DNA of 64,000 nt from contig CM046838.1 of the NCBI GenBank assembly GCA_025618425.1, forward strand, positions 14,098,010-14,162,009. The letters run 5' to 3'. The notes below the pieces were generated by a model that saw nothing but the letters and a program-made list of their open reading frames with translations, was not told the origin of the DNA and ran no database searches. The DNA comes from Heliocidaris tuberculata. Taxonomy: Eukaryota; Echinodermata; Echinoidea; Camarodonta; Echinometridae. The position numbers were made by a program, and so were the translations under genes. Within the stretch, counting starts at the first letter, position 1, and each line of letters starts with the position of its first letter. This document shows, one piece after another, positions 22,580-33,480 of this stretch.

Positions 22580-23070
22580 GTGCATTCCGGAAAGGAAGAC
22601 AGAGAGAAGAAAAACAAAGAAATACATTAAGAAAAGGAAGACATAAGAAAAGCAAATGAATACATAAGGAAAAAAGAAGAGCGAAGAAAAACAAAGAAAT
22701 ACATAAGGAAAAAAGGAAGATAGAGAGAATAAAAACAAAGGAATACATAAAGAAAAAAGAAAAGCGAAGAAAAACAAAGAAATACATAAGGAAAAAAGGG
22801 AAGACAGAAAGAAGAAAAACAAAGGAATACATAAGGAAAAAAGAAGAGTGATAAAAAGAAATACATAAAGAAAAAAAAGAAGATAGAGAGAAGAAAAAGA
22901 GATAATTATATTATAGAACTAAAAATAAGACAGAGAGGAGAAATACATAAAGAAAAAAGACATAAGAAAAACAAAGAAATACATAAGAAAAAGGAGGCAA
23001 GAGAGAAGAAAAACAAAGAAATTCTTCAGGAAAGAATGAAGAGAGAGAGAAGAAAAAGACAAAGAAATAC
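22580..23070. repeat. Purine-rich minisatellite
   Basis: Irregular units of about 45-50 bp built on GAAAAACAAAGAAATACATAAGG and GGAAGACAGAGAG. The minus strand reads as F/S/L/Y-rich frames that are translation artefacts. Confidence 0.85.
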
Positions 23071-23708
23071 TATAGTATCATATACACACGTGGATATTGG
23101 ACAAACGACTACTTTTATTACATCTATCAGGCGTTCTTTTCAGCTGCTTGCAAAAGATGAATTATGATTTTGATTGATTTATAGCAAAACGCATGCTAAA
23201 AATAAAAATCGGCGAGGAAAGAGAGATTGATCAAGTATAAATTTGTCTTTGAAAGTATCGTATTTTGCAGCCGTCCCTTTGCTTTTGAAGCCGTCCCTGT
23301 GAATTTAAAGATTGAGAACGCATCTTGGAATTGTTCATGCCTTCTCCATTCACATAGGGTTTGCGTGCAAATTCTCTTGCACAGTGGAGCGCGGAGAGTG
23401 ATCTCCTGATAATCGATTAACTATTTTGACGTCAATTTATTACGGGTTTGCGTTATAACGGTTTTGCGTTAATTTACTACACTGTCTGGGGTGCAGTATA
23501 GCTTTTTCTTCATAGTGATAAAATGTTCTTTTTATTTATACCGAAATGCTGACATCATAATTCCGTTACATTGGTGCATACGTGGTTGCTGTTTTATATG
23601 TCTTTTCATATGTAGTGCGTTGCGTTAAGCCATCGGTAAAAATTGAGAAAAATGCTGTAAATCATGTCAGCACTTCGGTATATGCTTCAGAAATGGCCAC
23701 GGCGAACG

Positions 23709-23919
23709 TACTGTAAAAAAAAATAAATAAATAGAAAAATGTTAAACTACAGTTTTTTTTAGCCCTAGAAATTACAAATTATTACAGTTATTTCAATTTT
23801 ACAGTCCTTTCCTGTAAAACAACAGCAAGTTTGTTGGTTTATCGTAAATCAGCATATATTTACATGATTTCATTATAAATTTACATAGTTTTATTGTAAA
23901 TAATTATATGCTGATTTCC

Positions 23920-23963
<44 letters not shown>

Positions 23964-24039
23964 TGGAAAAATGGGCATTCCATGCATCCTGAATGCCAAG
24001 AAATTCTCGTGAAGAAAATGGCAAAATTTGTTATAGTGC
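23709..24039 (+). mobile_element. TA-flanked MITE, copy 2 (decayed, with A-run)
   Basis: ACTGTAAAAA at 23710, CTACAGTTTTTTTTAGCCC, TTACAGTCCTTTCCTGTAAAACAAC, CAGCATATATTTACATG and GCATCCTGAATGCCAAG match the 29136-29426 copy in order. It is expanded by about 40 A at 23924-23960. Confidence 0.7.
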
Positions 24040-24410
24040 AGGAAATGCTTATTTATCCTCAAAATGTGAATTGTTATATTATTGCTGTAATGAGAGTGAA
24101 AAACCTCCCAATACTATTTCTATTCTTTGAATGCGATTTTGATTACTGCGACAAAATAATTTCTTTTATGTACTCATATTTATGTATCATGCATTGCTTA
24201 TTCCCCCTACTTTTAAAGACTATTATTAATCTCACCAGCGTAGCTTTCTCCTTTGGCTCCTCAATATTTCACTTTTATTCTAGCCCAGGCTTTTCAATTA
24301 TTGCTGCATGCAAACGTATAGATATGAGGTACTCACCTTCTTTTATTTTCTCTGACAATATATTTCATGTTTGTTTGTACCATTTATCTTGTTTGTATCA
24401 TTTATCTTGT

Positions 24411-24558
24411 TTGTACCATTTATACTGTAAAAGCACTGTAAATGTGAAATATGAACTTGTTTGCAAAATTTATACTGTAAAAGCACTGTAAATGTGAAAT
24501 ATGAACTTGTTTGTACCATTTATACTGTAAAAGCACTGTAAATGTGAAATATGAACTG
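24411..24558. repeat. 50-bp tandem repeat, three units, next to exon L2
   Basis: The unit TTGTACCATTTATACTGTAAAAGC..AATGTGAAATATGAACTTG is present three times with period 50, ending 40 bases before the L2 acceptor. Shorter pieces of the unit (TTATCTTGTTTGTATCA) precede it from 24370. It lies in the usual branch-point neighbourhood. Confidence 0.85.
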
Positions 24559-24598
24559 AAATTGAAACTGAAACTAAAATATGCACGTCTCTTACCAG

Positions 24599-24697
24599 CT
24601 TTGTTTACCTGTTCGAGCTCCAGAATGGGCGTTTCACCGACTGTCCTCTGTGATGGGCTTTACCACTGCTATCGTTATGAGGATGAATTAGCATGCA
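24599..24697 (+). CDS. Exon L2: LDLa-like module
   Basis: This 99-bp phase 1-1 exon has acceptor cttaccag and donor gtaagt at 24698. It reads FTCSSSRMGVSP, then TVLCDGLYHCYRYEDELAC. The same four cysteines as L1 are kept, and the acidic EDE tail is intact. The NMS sequon of other copies is RMG here. The preceding CUB exon is C2 (19878), so the C-L alternation is restored. Confidence 0.9.
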
Positions 24698-24739
24698 GTA
24701 AGTCAAAGAACAACAAGTAATGTTTTCCTACGCTCTTAA

Positions 24740-24811
24740 CCCACTGCGTACGGGAGCCGGGTAGCTCCTGTATTAAGCCTATGGGAAAAGGGAAATTAAG
24801 TAGTCAACGGG
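24740..24811. mobile_element. Tiny TTAA-flanked element (piggyBac-like MITE)
   Basis: TTAA at 24736 is followed by CCCACTGCGTACGGGAGCC, and TAGTCAACGGG by TTAA at 24812-24815. TTAA duplications with CCC..GGG ends are typical of piggyBac-type elements. The unit is only 72 bp and non-coding. It lies 42 bases after exon L2. Confidence 0.5.
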
Positions 24812-25094
24812 TTAAGATGTTGGGTAAATTTAGTTGGGTAACTGGTTGGTTAAAATTATTCCAAATTCTGGGCTATTGGACACTCGAGTTGTGTAACCAT
24901 TCTTGGGCAATAATTTTTACCTAAATATTGGGCGGATATTTACCAACAGTATTTAATGGTAAGTATGGGTTTGGTACTTGTTGCCCTGTAGATGTGTAAT
25001 TATAAGGGGTAAATAAGAGCTTGCATTTGATTAGCTGGATAGGATAGGTATGGGATAGGTTAGGATAAGGTAAGTTAGGATACAATAGGTTAGA

Positions 25095-25369
25095 GGTGTT
25101 GTAGTCTAGTGGATAAGTCCCCGGACTGTGAACCACAAAGTACGGGGTTCGAATCCCTGGCCCAGCACTAGTGTCTTTTGGCAAGACATTAATCTACATT
25201 TGCCACACTCGACCCAGGTGAGGTAAATGGGTTCCTGACAGGAATTAATTCCTTGGAATGCTAGAGCGCCGAAAGTGCAGCCACGCTAAAGCCATGGTAA
25301 TAATTGTGGAGCGCCATATCTGCAGGGAGTGTCAAGTCTGACAGACATGTGCGCTATACAAGAACCCAC

Positions 25370-25414
<45 letters not shown>

Positions 25415-25420
25415 CATTAC
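25095..25420 (+). mobile_element. tRNA-derived SINE with ATT tail
   Basis: The tRNA-like head at 25095-25169 has acceptor stem GGTGTTG/CAGCACT pairing over seven positions, an A box TAGTCTAGTGG and a B box GGTTCGAATCC. The anticodon loop CTGTGAA (GTG) has a poorly paired stem. A tRNA-unrelated body follows (CACTCGACCCAGGTGAGG, TGCTAGAGCGCCGAAAG, GTGCGCTATACAAGAACC), then (ATT)n at 25367-25414. This is the normal layout of a tRNA-SINE, transcribed by pol III and mobilised by a LINE. Confidence 0.85.
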
Positions 25421-25819
25421 TATAATTTATTATTAAGACCCGTAAGGACATTTGCTAGACAGGTTCGGAAAGACCTTCGGGATACATCTGTCTTTTTTTT
25501 AAAACCTAAAAGTGGGCAACTGAATTTGCCCAACCACAATGTATTTATTACCCAATCTGGGCCCCGTAACATAAAGCTTAGCGATTGATCGTACGATCGA
25601 TATTTCGATCGTACGATCAATTGATTCATCGTACGATTGAAATTGATCGTGAAACCGTAACATAAAGAAGCTACGATGAATATTCATCGTAGAAATTCAT
25701 CGTAGACCCCTGAATTCATCGTACACTCTACGACTGATTTTTATCAATCGTAGAGTCACTTAGCAACCATCATTCATTCTTGATCATGGCTGCTGCCTAC
25801 GAAAGCCCATTGCTGCCAC

Positions 25820-26195
25820 ATGAAAAAAAAAAAAAAATCCGGAGTAAAGAAAAAAGAAAGAAAGAAAAAAAAAATGTTTCTAAAAATAGTAACAAAAAAA
25901 AAAAAAAAACTTCCAAAAATAGTAACAACAAAAAAAAATTAACCAAAAAAAAAAAATTAATAAAAAAAAAAAAGAAAAAAGATTAGCAAAAAAAAAAAGA
26001 AATTTAACCAAAAAAAAAAATTGTTTCTAAAAATAGTAAAAAAAAAAAAAAAAACTTTCTAAAAATAGTAAAAAAAATTAAAAAAAAAATTTACCAAAAA
26101 AAAAAAAATTTACAAAAAAAAAAAAATACAAAAAAAATACAAAAAAAAAAAAAAAAAAAAATCGGGTAAAAAAAAAAAAAAAAAAAAAAAAAAGA
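25820..26195. repeat. A-rich low complexity
   Basis: Poly(A) with AAAATAGTAA and TTTACC interruptions. A plus frame through it (from ATG 25780, MAAAYESPLLPHEKKKK) is lysine-rich only because of the A-tract. Confidence 0.85.
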
Positions 26196-26435
26196 GGTTA
26201 TCACATTTTTAAGGCCTAGTTTTCCTCCAAAAAGTCTATTTGATCACTTTTCAACTTTTCTTTCTTGACAGGGGTGCTATACCCCCCCCACTCTAAAAAG
26301 TCAGGGGTGCTGCAGCACGCCAGCACCGCCGGCTCCCAGGGGCCTGTTCTTCGTCTGCTGATATCACTCCGTTAAGTTCTATTGTTTATCAGCATTTCAA
26401 GCTTGGCGGCAAATCTCAAAAGCCGATGATCTCGT

Positions 26436-26690
26436 TGCTGTCACACCTTGGCGTTCTAGCCAGCGTATGCTGACGTATGAAGAATTTGGCAAATACGCTG
26501 GCGTAGGTCGAATACTTTATGGGTAAGTTTCGCATATGTTAAGAGCACGTTTAATACGTACACGTCCTACTCGTTATGAATACGTCCAAAGTCGAAACAA
26601 AACAACAGAAAAGTTCAGCGTATGCCGACGTTTTTGAGAAATTTTGATACGTCGGCATACGCTGGCTAAAACGCCAAGGTGTGACAGCAC
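26436..26690. mobile_element. Foldback MITE with TGCTGTCACACCTTGGCG ends
   Basis: TGCTGTCACACCTTGGCGTT at 26436, with CCAGCGTATGC.GACGTAT after it, reappears inverted at 26645-26690 (ATACGTCGGCATACGCTGG..ACGCCAAGGTGTGACAGCA). The interior repeats TACGTC/GACGTA words. It is nested in the 25557-27870 element. Confidence 0.8.
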
Positions 26691-27967
26691 CAGCGGAGGA
26701 AGGATAGAAGAGAGAGAGATACAATTTTTATATTTAATTTATAAAAAGACGGGAATGCACCATAAATGGAATTGATATTTTTTTTCAACTTCTTTAAGTT
26801 AGCACTGCCAGTGTGAGGAACAATAACAAAATCTTGATAATTCTAATAAAATTACATCTTATAGGATTTTAATCGAATAATCATTTGAGGAATCCAATTG
26901 GAGAAATATCACTTTACCATGGGGAATATATCTTACATGGTTTAGCTTATTCAAAGCTGATTTGACTGTAAAATGCATTTAACCACCAACGTGTCACGAG
27001 TGGTTGTAGAAAAAAGTGCCACTACTTAGTGTCGAGAGATTGGTGTTGGTGCATAGGGAAATTGCACATAAATTGCCAGCACAGACCTTGATACTCGGTT
27101 CAGCAGGCGACATTCAACATCAGCAAACAACACTGACTACCGGAAATACAAGTCAAATTTTGAGGGGTCAATCCTAACACCAGGCTGATTTCAAATATGG
27201 TGTTGAGCACTGATCTGTATGAAAAGAATCTTTTCATACAGATTAAGGAAAACACTGGACCTCCCCAAGTTTCATATCGTCCACGCAGCCCGAACGCGAC
27301 CTTCGGCCATTTGCCTGCAGTTGCACAGTGCAGTCACACTGCAAATTGTCGTCAATATTTATTTCATGAAAAAATATCAACTCAAATATTCATAGCTTAC
27401 TATCATCGAAAGACAGCTATTCCACAAATAATTTTTAAACATTAAATGACGGGTCATAATATTTCATCGTCCAACTTAATTACCTCTTCAATCCGACGTC
27501 GAACTTCGCAGCTTTGTCGTCAACTGATGCACCTCGTTAGCTAGCTAGCTAGCCAGCGAAGCACTAGCGCTCAGCCCGGCCGGGCCCGTCCGGCCTGCTG
27601 GCCAGCGTCGAATGCATAAAGCTGCAGGCTCCACTATAGTGCAGTGGCGCGCGTAGTTATGAAAGTGATGAAAATCACTAGACTCGATGTACCAGTCGTT
27701 TCACAAGAGTTAAATAGTTCACAATAGCGATCGATCGCAATGAATCAAACGCTAATAGCGTTGGATTGGAGGGAGGCTTTATGTTACGGATTTTAGCGAT
27801 TGATTGCTATTAGCGATTGATAGGAAAATAGCGATTAATCGCTAATCTCTCTTTATGTTACGGGGCCCAGGACTATTTCTGGCTCCTCTACCCTTCCGCT
27901 GGAAAGTTCATCGATTTCCTATATCTACCTTACATCGACATAAAAAAAAATGATATCGAAAGCAAGA

Positions 27968-28275
27968 ACACTCTAAAACATGTTGGGGAAAAAGTGGTAT
28001 AAAACCTGTTGGGCAATATCCTATTGGGTAAAATTGGTTGGGCAAGTAATTACCCAACTGAAAATATGACCAACAGTTAGGCAATTGTAGAGTTGGGTAA
28101 AATCTGAGGGGTCGCCAACTGATGGGCATTTTTTTTTTTTTTTTTTTTTTTTTGCCCAACCACATAGCAATGGATTCCCAAACCTCAGATGGGCAAATTT
28201 TAACTAATAGTGGACAGTATGTTGACCAGTGTTGTTTAAAAATTGGGCAATTTTGCCCAATTCTTTTAGGAGTGT
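27968..28275. mobile_element. Foldback MITE with ACACTC-TAAAA ends and TTGGGCAA words
   Basis: ACACTCTAAAA at 27968 and TTTTAGGAGTGT ending at 28275 are the termini. The interior carries at least eight TTGGGYAA or TTRCCCAA words in both orientations and a T-run at 28131-28153. Related TTGGGTAA sequence lies at 24815-24950, probably a decayed copy. Confidence 0.75.
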
Positions 28276-28334
28276 ATGAGGAAAACACATTTATTTTTAT
28301 TTGATTTCATTATAGCTTGTATGATTACTATGAA

Positions 28335-28491
28335 CTGGGCCCTGTTGCATAAAACTTACCATTAATGGTAATTCTGATGGTAACTACCATGGTAACATCA
28401 CTCAACAGCCAATCAAAATCAAGGTTTCCATGGGAGTTACCATTGATGGCAAAGTTACCGTTAATGGTAAGTTTTATGCAACGGGGCCCAG
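28335..28491. mobile_element. GGGCCC-ended foldback MITE (TTACCATTAATGGTAA type), 157 bp
   Basis: CTGGGCCCTGTTGCATAAAA and its inverse TTTTATGCAACGGGGCCCAG bound a palindrome whose interior is built from TTACCATTAATGGTAA and TACCATGGTA words. It is non-coding. It has nearly the same length as the 45130 element and the same terminal layout with different interior words. Confidence 0.85.
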
Positions 28492-29135
28492 ATAGGGTAG
28501 GGCAGCGAAGAGAGACCAACGAGCGGTTTATTTCCTGACTTTAACCCCCCCCCCCCCCAACAACACAACTCATTAAAAAGGAAACTTTCTGAATTTTTCG
28601 AAAATGAGCATAAGAATCGACGCATCTTGTAGCATCACCGTGGAACCGGCTTTGAATAGACAAGATTTTCATAACAAATCTCATAAAAGTAATTTGATAG
28701 CAGTTATTTTATTTCAGTGCATTATACATTTTTCTTTTCCAGGGATTAAAACGATTACTAAATGGTAAGAATAATGCTGCCAGATAAGGATAGAATTGAT
28801 ATAAGAATTAATCCAAAATTGTTGCCTATCAACGTAATTTTCCCTATCAACCATTTTTTCCCTAACGGAAATCTCTGAACTTTTAATTGCAAAAACAATT
28901 TCTACTTTTTTAAATATGAAACTACGTAAGTTATATGAATGAAATCATCCTGATTTTGATTGATAAGTTATGGAGAAAAATAGCCATACCAAGAAGGATA
29001 TATTACGTGTATGTTGTTAACTTCATTGGAATCCATTGCGCCCTCGCATTATACCCGCATGTAAAGCTTTACCCAGTCAGTCCAGTCCAGCAGTCTGTAG
29101 TGAATTTCGTGACTGTAGTTTTTACCAGAGGCATA
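28492..29135. other. Intron, nothing recognised
   Basis: AT-rich DNA with a C-run at 28546-28558. No exon, frame or inverted repeat was recognised. Confidence 0.4.
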
Positions 29136-29426
29136 CACTGTAAAAAATAACTGTAAAACTACAGGTTTTTTAGCCCTTAAAATTGCAAGTTATTGCAGTT
29201 ATTTCAATTTTGCAGTCTTTTCCTGTAGAACAACAGCAAGTTTGTTGATTTACCGGAAATCAGCATATATTTACTTAATTTTATTGTAAATTTACATAAT
29301 TTTATTGTAGATATATATGCTGATTTCCGGTAAAAACAAACTGTGGAAAAACGGGCATTTCCGGCATCCTGACTGCCAGGAAATTCCCGTGAAAAAACGG
29401 CGATTTTTTTTTTTTTTTTTACAGTG
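29136..29426 (+). mobile_element. TA-flanked MITE, copy 3
   Basis: CACTGTAAAAAATAACTG at 29136 and a T-run plus ACAGTG ending at 29426 are the termini. The interior includes GCAGTCTTTTCCTGTAG, ACCGGAAATCAGCATATA, and GCATCCTGACTGCCAGG with GGAAATTCCCGTG. Copy 1 (946-1210) is the inverse of this sequence. The tail of LINE B abuts its right end. Confidence 0.8.
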
Positions 29427-30049
29427 TTGAATTTTGATTTTTGATTTGATTTGATTTATCGACTGTTTCAATCATTCATATTAAAAATACTGCAGTGCAT
29501 AACATAAAATGAATACAATAACAATAATATATCACAATGATGTTTTTCCATACATAGGGGCACATAATCAAATATCAATAAGTAAAAAATATGATGCACA
29601 GATATTGACCTATTAAGTGATATTGAAAACAGTTGGACATATTTAAAAGCAAAGCTTGTATATTATATGTCCAGAAACTTATATAACTTAATCACGAATG
29701 GGTCGTTCAATAATATTAAATTAAATTCATAAAGCACAGTTACGACAAGCGAATTGTTGATGAGAAAGAATTGATAAGTGAGTTGAGGTAGAAGGACTAT
29801 TGCCTCAACCCATAAGAAAAACTCACTGTGAAAGTAAAGTGGAAGTGCAAGACGGTGTGAAAACAAAAGAGAATGGAGGGAAGGAGGGAGGAGGAAGGAG
29901 GGAAATGAAAGATAATGAGTGTGTCAGTGTGTGAGAAGAAGGAAGAGAGAAGGCAGGAAAAAGAAGGGGTGAAAAGGGAGTAAAACAGAGAATACAGGCG
30001 GAGATGGAGAGAGAGAGAGGGAGAGAGAGAGAGTGTTAGAGGTGGGTCC

Positions 30050-31720
30050 TGCTCGCTCAGTTTGAATTCATTGCATATAGTTGAAGGAGATGTTTTTTCA
30101 ACTTGCTTTTGAAACAGTTTAGACTTTGGGAGTTGATTATATCGCTGCTAAGTGAGTTCCAGTATTTCGGGCCGTAGAAGGAGACGGTTTTGTGTGCAAA
30201 AAGACGGGTGCGGGGAAGGTGGAAACGGTTGGATTGTCTTGTTGGGTATGTTATGTATGGAACTGTTTCTTGTGAACATGTTAATGAAAGCGTGTGGCAG
30301 TTCGTTTTTATTCAATTTATACATGAATTGTCCTGTTTAAAAAAGAAATAAATCTGAAAACTGTAGAATTTTTGATTCGTAAAATAAAGGATCGCTATGT
30401 GAACGAACAGGAGCATTATGCATTATCCTTAAGATTTTCTTTTGTAAGACAGAAATTCTATCAGTAAGATATTTATTAGTGTTACCCCAAGCCATTATTC
30501 CATAATTAAGATAAGGTAATATCAGTGAAAAATATAGTATGAAAAGTGTAGTCCTTGGAAAGAAATATTTGAGTTTATTCATTATTCCAATATTCCGGGA
30601 AATAATTTTGGATATATTTTGCATGTGCATGTTCCAGTTTAGTTTATCGTCAATCGTAAGCCCTAGAAATTTTGTTGATGATACCCTATCCAGCGGCGCG
30701 TCGTCCAACAAAATATTTCCAGGTAAGTTTTGCAAGGTGTTACTAAACAGCATAAAATTTGTCTTTAGTATGTTAAGTGATAACTTGTTTGCTTTTACCC
30801 ATTCTACTATGCATTTAAGTTCTTTGTTTATTGTTGAAAGAAGGGTATTAGGGTTAGAATGAGAATAAAATAAGTTTGAAACGTCTGCAAATAGAATAAA
30901 TGATAGCATATCTGAGGATTTACAAAAGTCATTTATGTATATGATAAATAGTAAGGGACCAAGTAGACTTCCCTGTGGAACACCACAGCCGATGGGTCGT
31001 AACGATGACCTATGATTATTTATTTCTATTTTCTATTTAATAAATAATTCCTGAACCATTCCAAGGCTTTCCCTCGAACACCGTAGTGCGATAACTTATG
31101 TAGGAGAATATTATGGTTTATAGTATCGAAAGCCTTGGAAAAGTCCACGAATATTGCGATGGTATGCAAGCGCTGATCAATAGCATGGGCTATAGTATCT
31201 ATGCATGTTAATATTACCTGTGTTGTATTATGGTTTGTTCGAAAGCCAAACTGAGAATCACAAATAATGTTATGTTTGTTGAGAGAGGCTGTAACTCTGA
31301 TAAAGACAATTCTTTCTAGAACTTTGGAGAGGGATGTTAATAATGATATTGGCCTATAATTATTGGTTTCTAAAGCATCATCTTTTTTTAATATTGGGAT
31401 GACTTTAGCTATTTTAACGCTATTCGGCACTATACCCGTAGTTAATGATAAGTAAAAATATGAACCAAAGGATTTGCAATCGATAAGATAATTGACTTGA
31501 GAAGGTAATTATCAATGTCGTCATGCCCTGAACTTTTCTTCCCTTCCAGTTTATTTACTATCCCAATAATTTCCTCGCGGTTTGTTGGGACAAAAAAAAA
31601 AAACAACGAAGATGGGTTTGGGTTATTTAAAAAGTTGTGGAATTTTCTTTCGGTTGTCGAGATGTTTTCTGCTAGGTTTTGTCCAATTTGGGAGAAGTAT
31701 GAGTTGAAGGTTTCGGCCAT
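30050..31720 (-). pseudogene. LINE B reverse transcriptase and C-terminal domain
   Basis: Fragments in order are FNSYFSQIGQNLAENI and KKSSGHDDI (31700-31560), KVIPILKKDD and YRPISLLTSLSKVLE (31400-31310), FRTNHNTTQ, FVDFSKAFDTINH (about 31150), a TAG stop after YLLNRK (31026), GVPQGSLLGPLLFIIYINDF (about 30980-30920), ILFADVSNLFYS (30890), KLSLNILKTNFMLF, and the thumb and tail to FMYKLNKNELP (30330) and FKSKLKKHLLQ (about 30090). The F-A-D-D catalytic motif reads FADV, so the second aspartate is lost. It polymerised cDNA at the nicked target in the living element. Confidence 0.85.
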
Positions 31721-32034
31721 AGCTTGAGGGTCTTCGACTATAGTGTTAGTGTGTGATTTAATTTTATTTATTTTTTGTGTCTTATCGTTTCTGTTTAGGG
31801 TTCTATTTATTATTTGCCATGTATTTCTGATGTTATTTTTGTTAAGTTCAAATTGCGTTGTATAATAATGTTTCTTCGCCTGTCGTAGTACATTAGTAAG
31901 AACATTTTTATATCGAGTGTATTTTTCACGCGTCTGGATTGGTTTTGTATTTATAATATAGATTATTTTTCCGGTTTATTGATCTTAAGATAGATTTGGT
32001 TACCCATGGAGATCGTGGGTTCTTTTTATAGTTA

Positions 32035-33151
32035 TTAACTTGTTTTCTTAAAAATATCAAATTGACCCTTGAGAATGTTTAAAAAGTTATCGTAAGCTTC
32101 ATTCACATCTTCCGAAATATATATTTGTTGCCAATCAAGAGTACTTAAATTTTCATTAAGGCGTTCTAAGTTTCTGGCATTTAATCTGCGACTTTTAACT
32201 TTGCGGGTACGTTTGTCAGCAGATGTGTTTGAGAGCTTAGTTTTACAAAAGATAGGATAATGGTCAGATATGTGCGAAAGAATAATCCCTGATTCTATGG
32301 GAAGTTGCATGTTAGTAAAGATATTATCAATCAAAGTAGCTGATTGTTCTGTAACTCTAGTTGGTTCAGTGATAGGTAAAAAAGAAGCGGATAGAATTAA
32401 TTCTAGAAAATCATGAGAAAAACCTTGTGCATTGGAATGAAACAAATTGATATTGAAGTCACCCATTATAAGAATTTTAAAAATTATTTTGAATGATTGG
32501 ACTTTGTAATATATTTTGGATATCTATCAAAAAATCTTCATGCGGAGATTGGGGAGGGCGGTATATGACACCTATTATTACATTTCTACTCTCCTTCATT
32601 TCTATCTCTATAAAAAGTGATTCAAATGTATTGGTCATGTCTGTCAAATTATTTAGAAAAGAGTACTGTAGTCTGTTCGGTACATACATTCCTACGCCGC
32701 CTCCTGTTTTTACTTGTCTGTTATCGGTAAGTAAATCATAATTATCAATATTCAGGAGAGAGTTGCTAGACTGGTGTAACCAGGTTTCGGTAAGTCCAAT
32801 TACTGGGCAATTTTCTGGATTAAAACGTTCAAGAAGTAGATCAAGTTGATCAAAATTTTTGTTCAAACTCCTAATGTTTAGATGTAAAAGGAATATGCTA
32901 TTAGTTATGTCGTTTAATAAATTGGATTTGAATTGGTTCACAGTTAAGTATTTGGAAGATGTGTAATGTCCTTCATCATTGTCATCAAAGTTAAGAATCA
33001 ACTCCTCCGAGTTCGTATTTAATTCACTGGAAATGCAAGTGTCGTATTCCCGATTATTTATGTGTCTGGTGTTTCGCCTGTCGGTATGTACTTGGAAGAA
33101 AAATTCATCATCATTTATAGTGCTAAAGGGAAATTCCGTGGCTAACGCCAT
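32035..33151 (-). pseudogene. LINE B endonuclease domain
   Basis: The minus frame starts at 33151 (MALATEFPFSTINDDEFFF), then LLHLNIRSLNKNFDQLDLLL, VIGLTETWLHQSS, TGGGVGMYVPNRLQY and VIIGVIYRPP, breaking at 32477. It resumes at 32466 as MGDFNINLFHS, with LIDNIFTN and SDHYPIFCKT. LNIRSL, TETWL, GGGV, YRPP, GDFN and SDHYP are the ordered motifs of LINE APE-type endonucleases. One frame break lies between 32477 and 32466. After SDHYP a lysine/arginine-rich linker leads to the reverse transcriptase. Confidence 0.85.
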
Positions 33152-33480
33152 TGTGACATGGTGAAGAATCCCATTGCTTCATGAATGTTTTTGGTATTCA
33201 AAATAGTAAGAATACAAATGAGCGAGGCAGTTAATGACCCAGAAGGATTGAATGAGAGAGGAAGAGGCTGAGAATTGTGTGCATGTGGTGTAATATGGGT
33301 ACATGATGAAATAGGGAGAGTAAAGATAGAAAGAGAAGTAAAAGAAAACATGGACTTAGAAGAAAGGATGAGGAGAACATTAACAAGAATTAAAAACATG
33401 CAGATGTTGTACGGAAGTGTGACATTAAGGCTTGGCCCCTTTCTTTTATCGAGTTGAGCTATTCAATAAAACTCTTGCGT

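Larger units (their letters stand above)
20223..24598. other. Intron C2-L2
   Basis: The first 120 bases keep the module intron (GATGTCACTGCATCGCTC, GGTGAGATGGACTACATG). The rest is mobile or simple sequence: the nested inverted repeat, a GA-rich array, a decayed MITE and a 50-bp tandem repeat. About 23080-23700 is unassigned. Confidence 0.7.
25557..27870. mobile_element. GGGCCC-ended foldback DNA element, 2.3 kb
   Basis: The ends are CTGGGCCCCGTAACATAAAG (25557) and CTTTATGTTACGGGGCCCAG (ending 27870), perfect inverted repeats over 20 bp. Subterminal zones are arrays of short self-complementary words (GATTGATCGTACGATCG and GAATTCATCGTA on the left, TAGCGATTGATTGCTA on the right). The interior holds an A-rich tract (25820-26190), a nested element at 26436-26690, a 31-bp perfect palindrome (27213-27243) and a GC-rich patch with GCTAGCTAGCTAGC near 27537. 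No transposase is readable. Confidence 0.7.
29427..33480 (-). mobile_element. LINE retrotransposon B, near full length but dead
   Basis: On the minus strand the order is an untranslated leader (to about 33152), an APE endonuclease, a reverse transcriptase, a C-terminal domain (to about 30050), a 3' UTR with GAGA repeats, and a tail of AAATC/AATC units at about 29460-29430. Short tandem-unit tails are usual for CR1/L2-type LINEs. Two in-frame stops, frame breaks and a lost catalytic aspartate show it cannot move. It ends exactly at the MITE at 29136-29426. Confidence 0.8.

Noticed and set aside
22451..22866. Phenylalanine/serine-rich minus frames resembling membrane proteins
   Set aside because: Artefact of the GA-rich minisatellite read on the other strand.
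24411..24558. CRISPR-like regular repeat
   Set aside because: Tandem without unique spacers and in a eukaryotic intron; the same holds for the other arrays in the window.
25304..25588. Tyrosine-rich frame
   Set aside because: Translation of the SINE ATT tail.
25780..25986. Lysine-rich protein starting MAAAYESPLLPHE
   Set aside because: The A-tract supplies almost all residues; only the first 13 could be meaningful and have no match I recognise.
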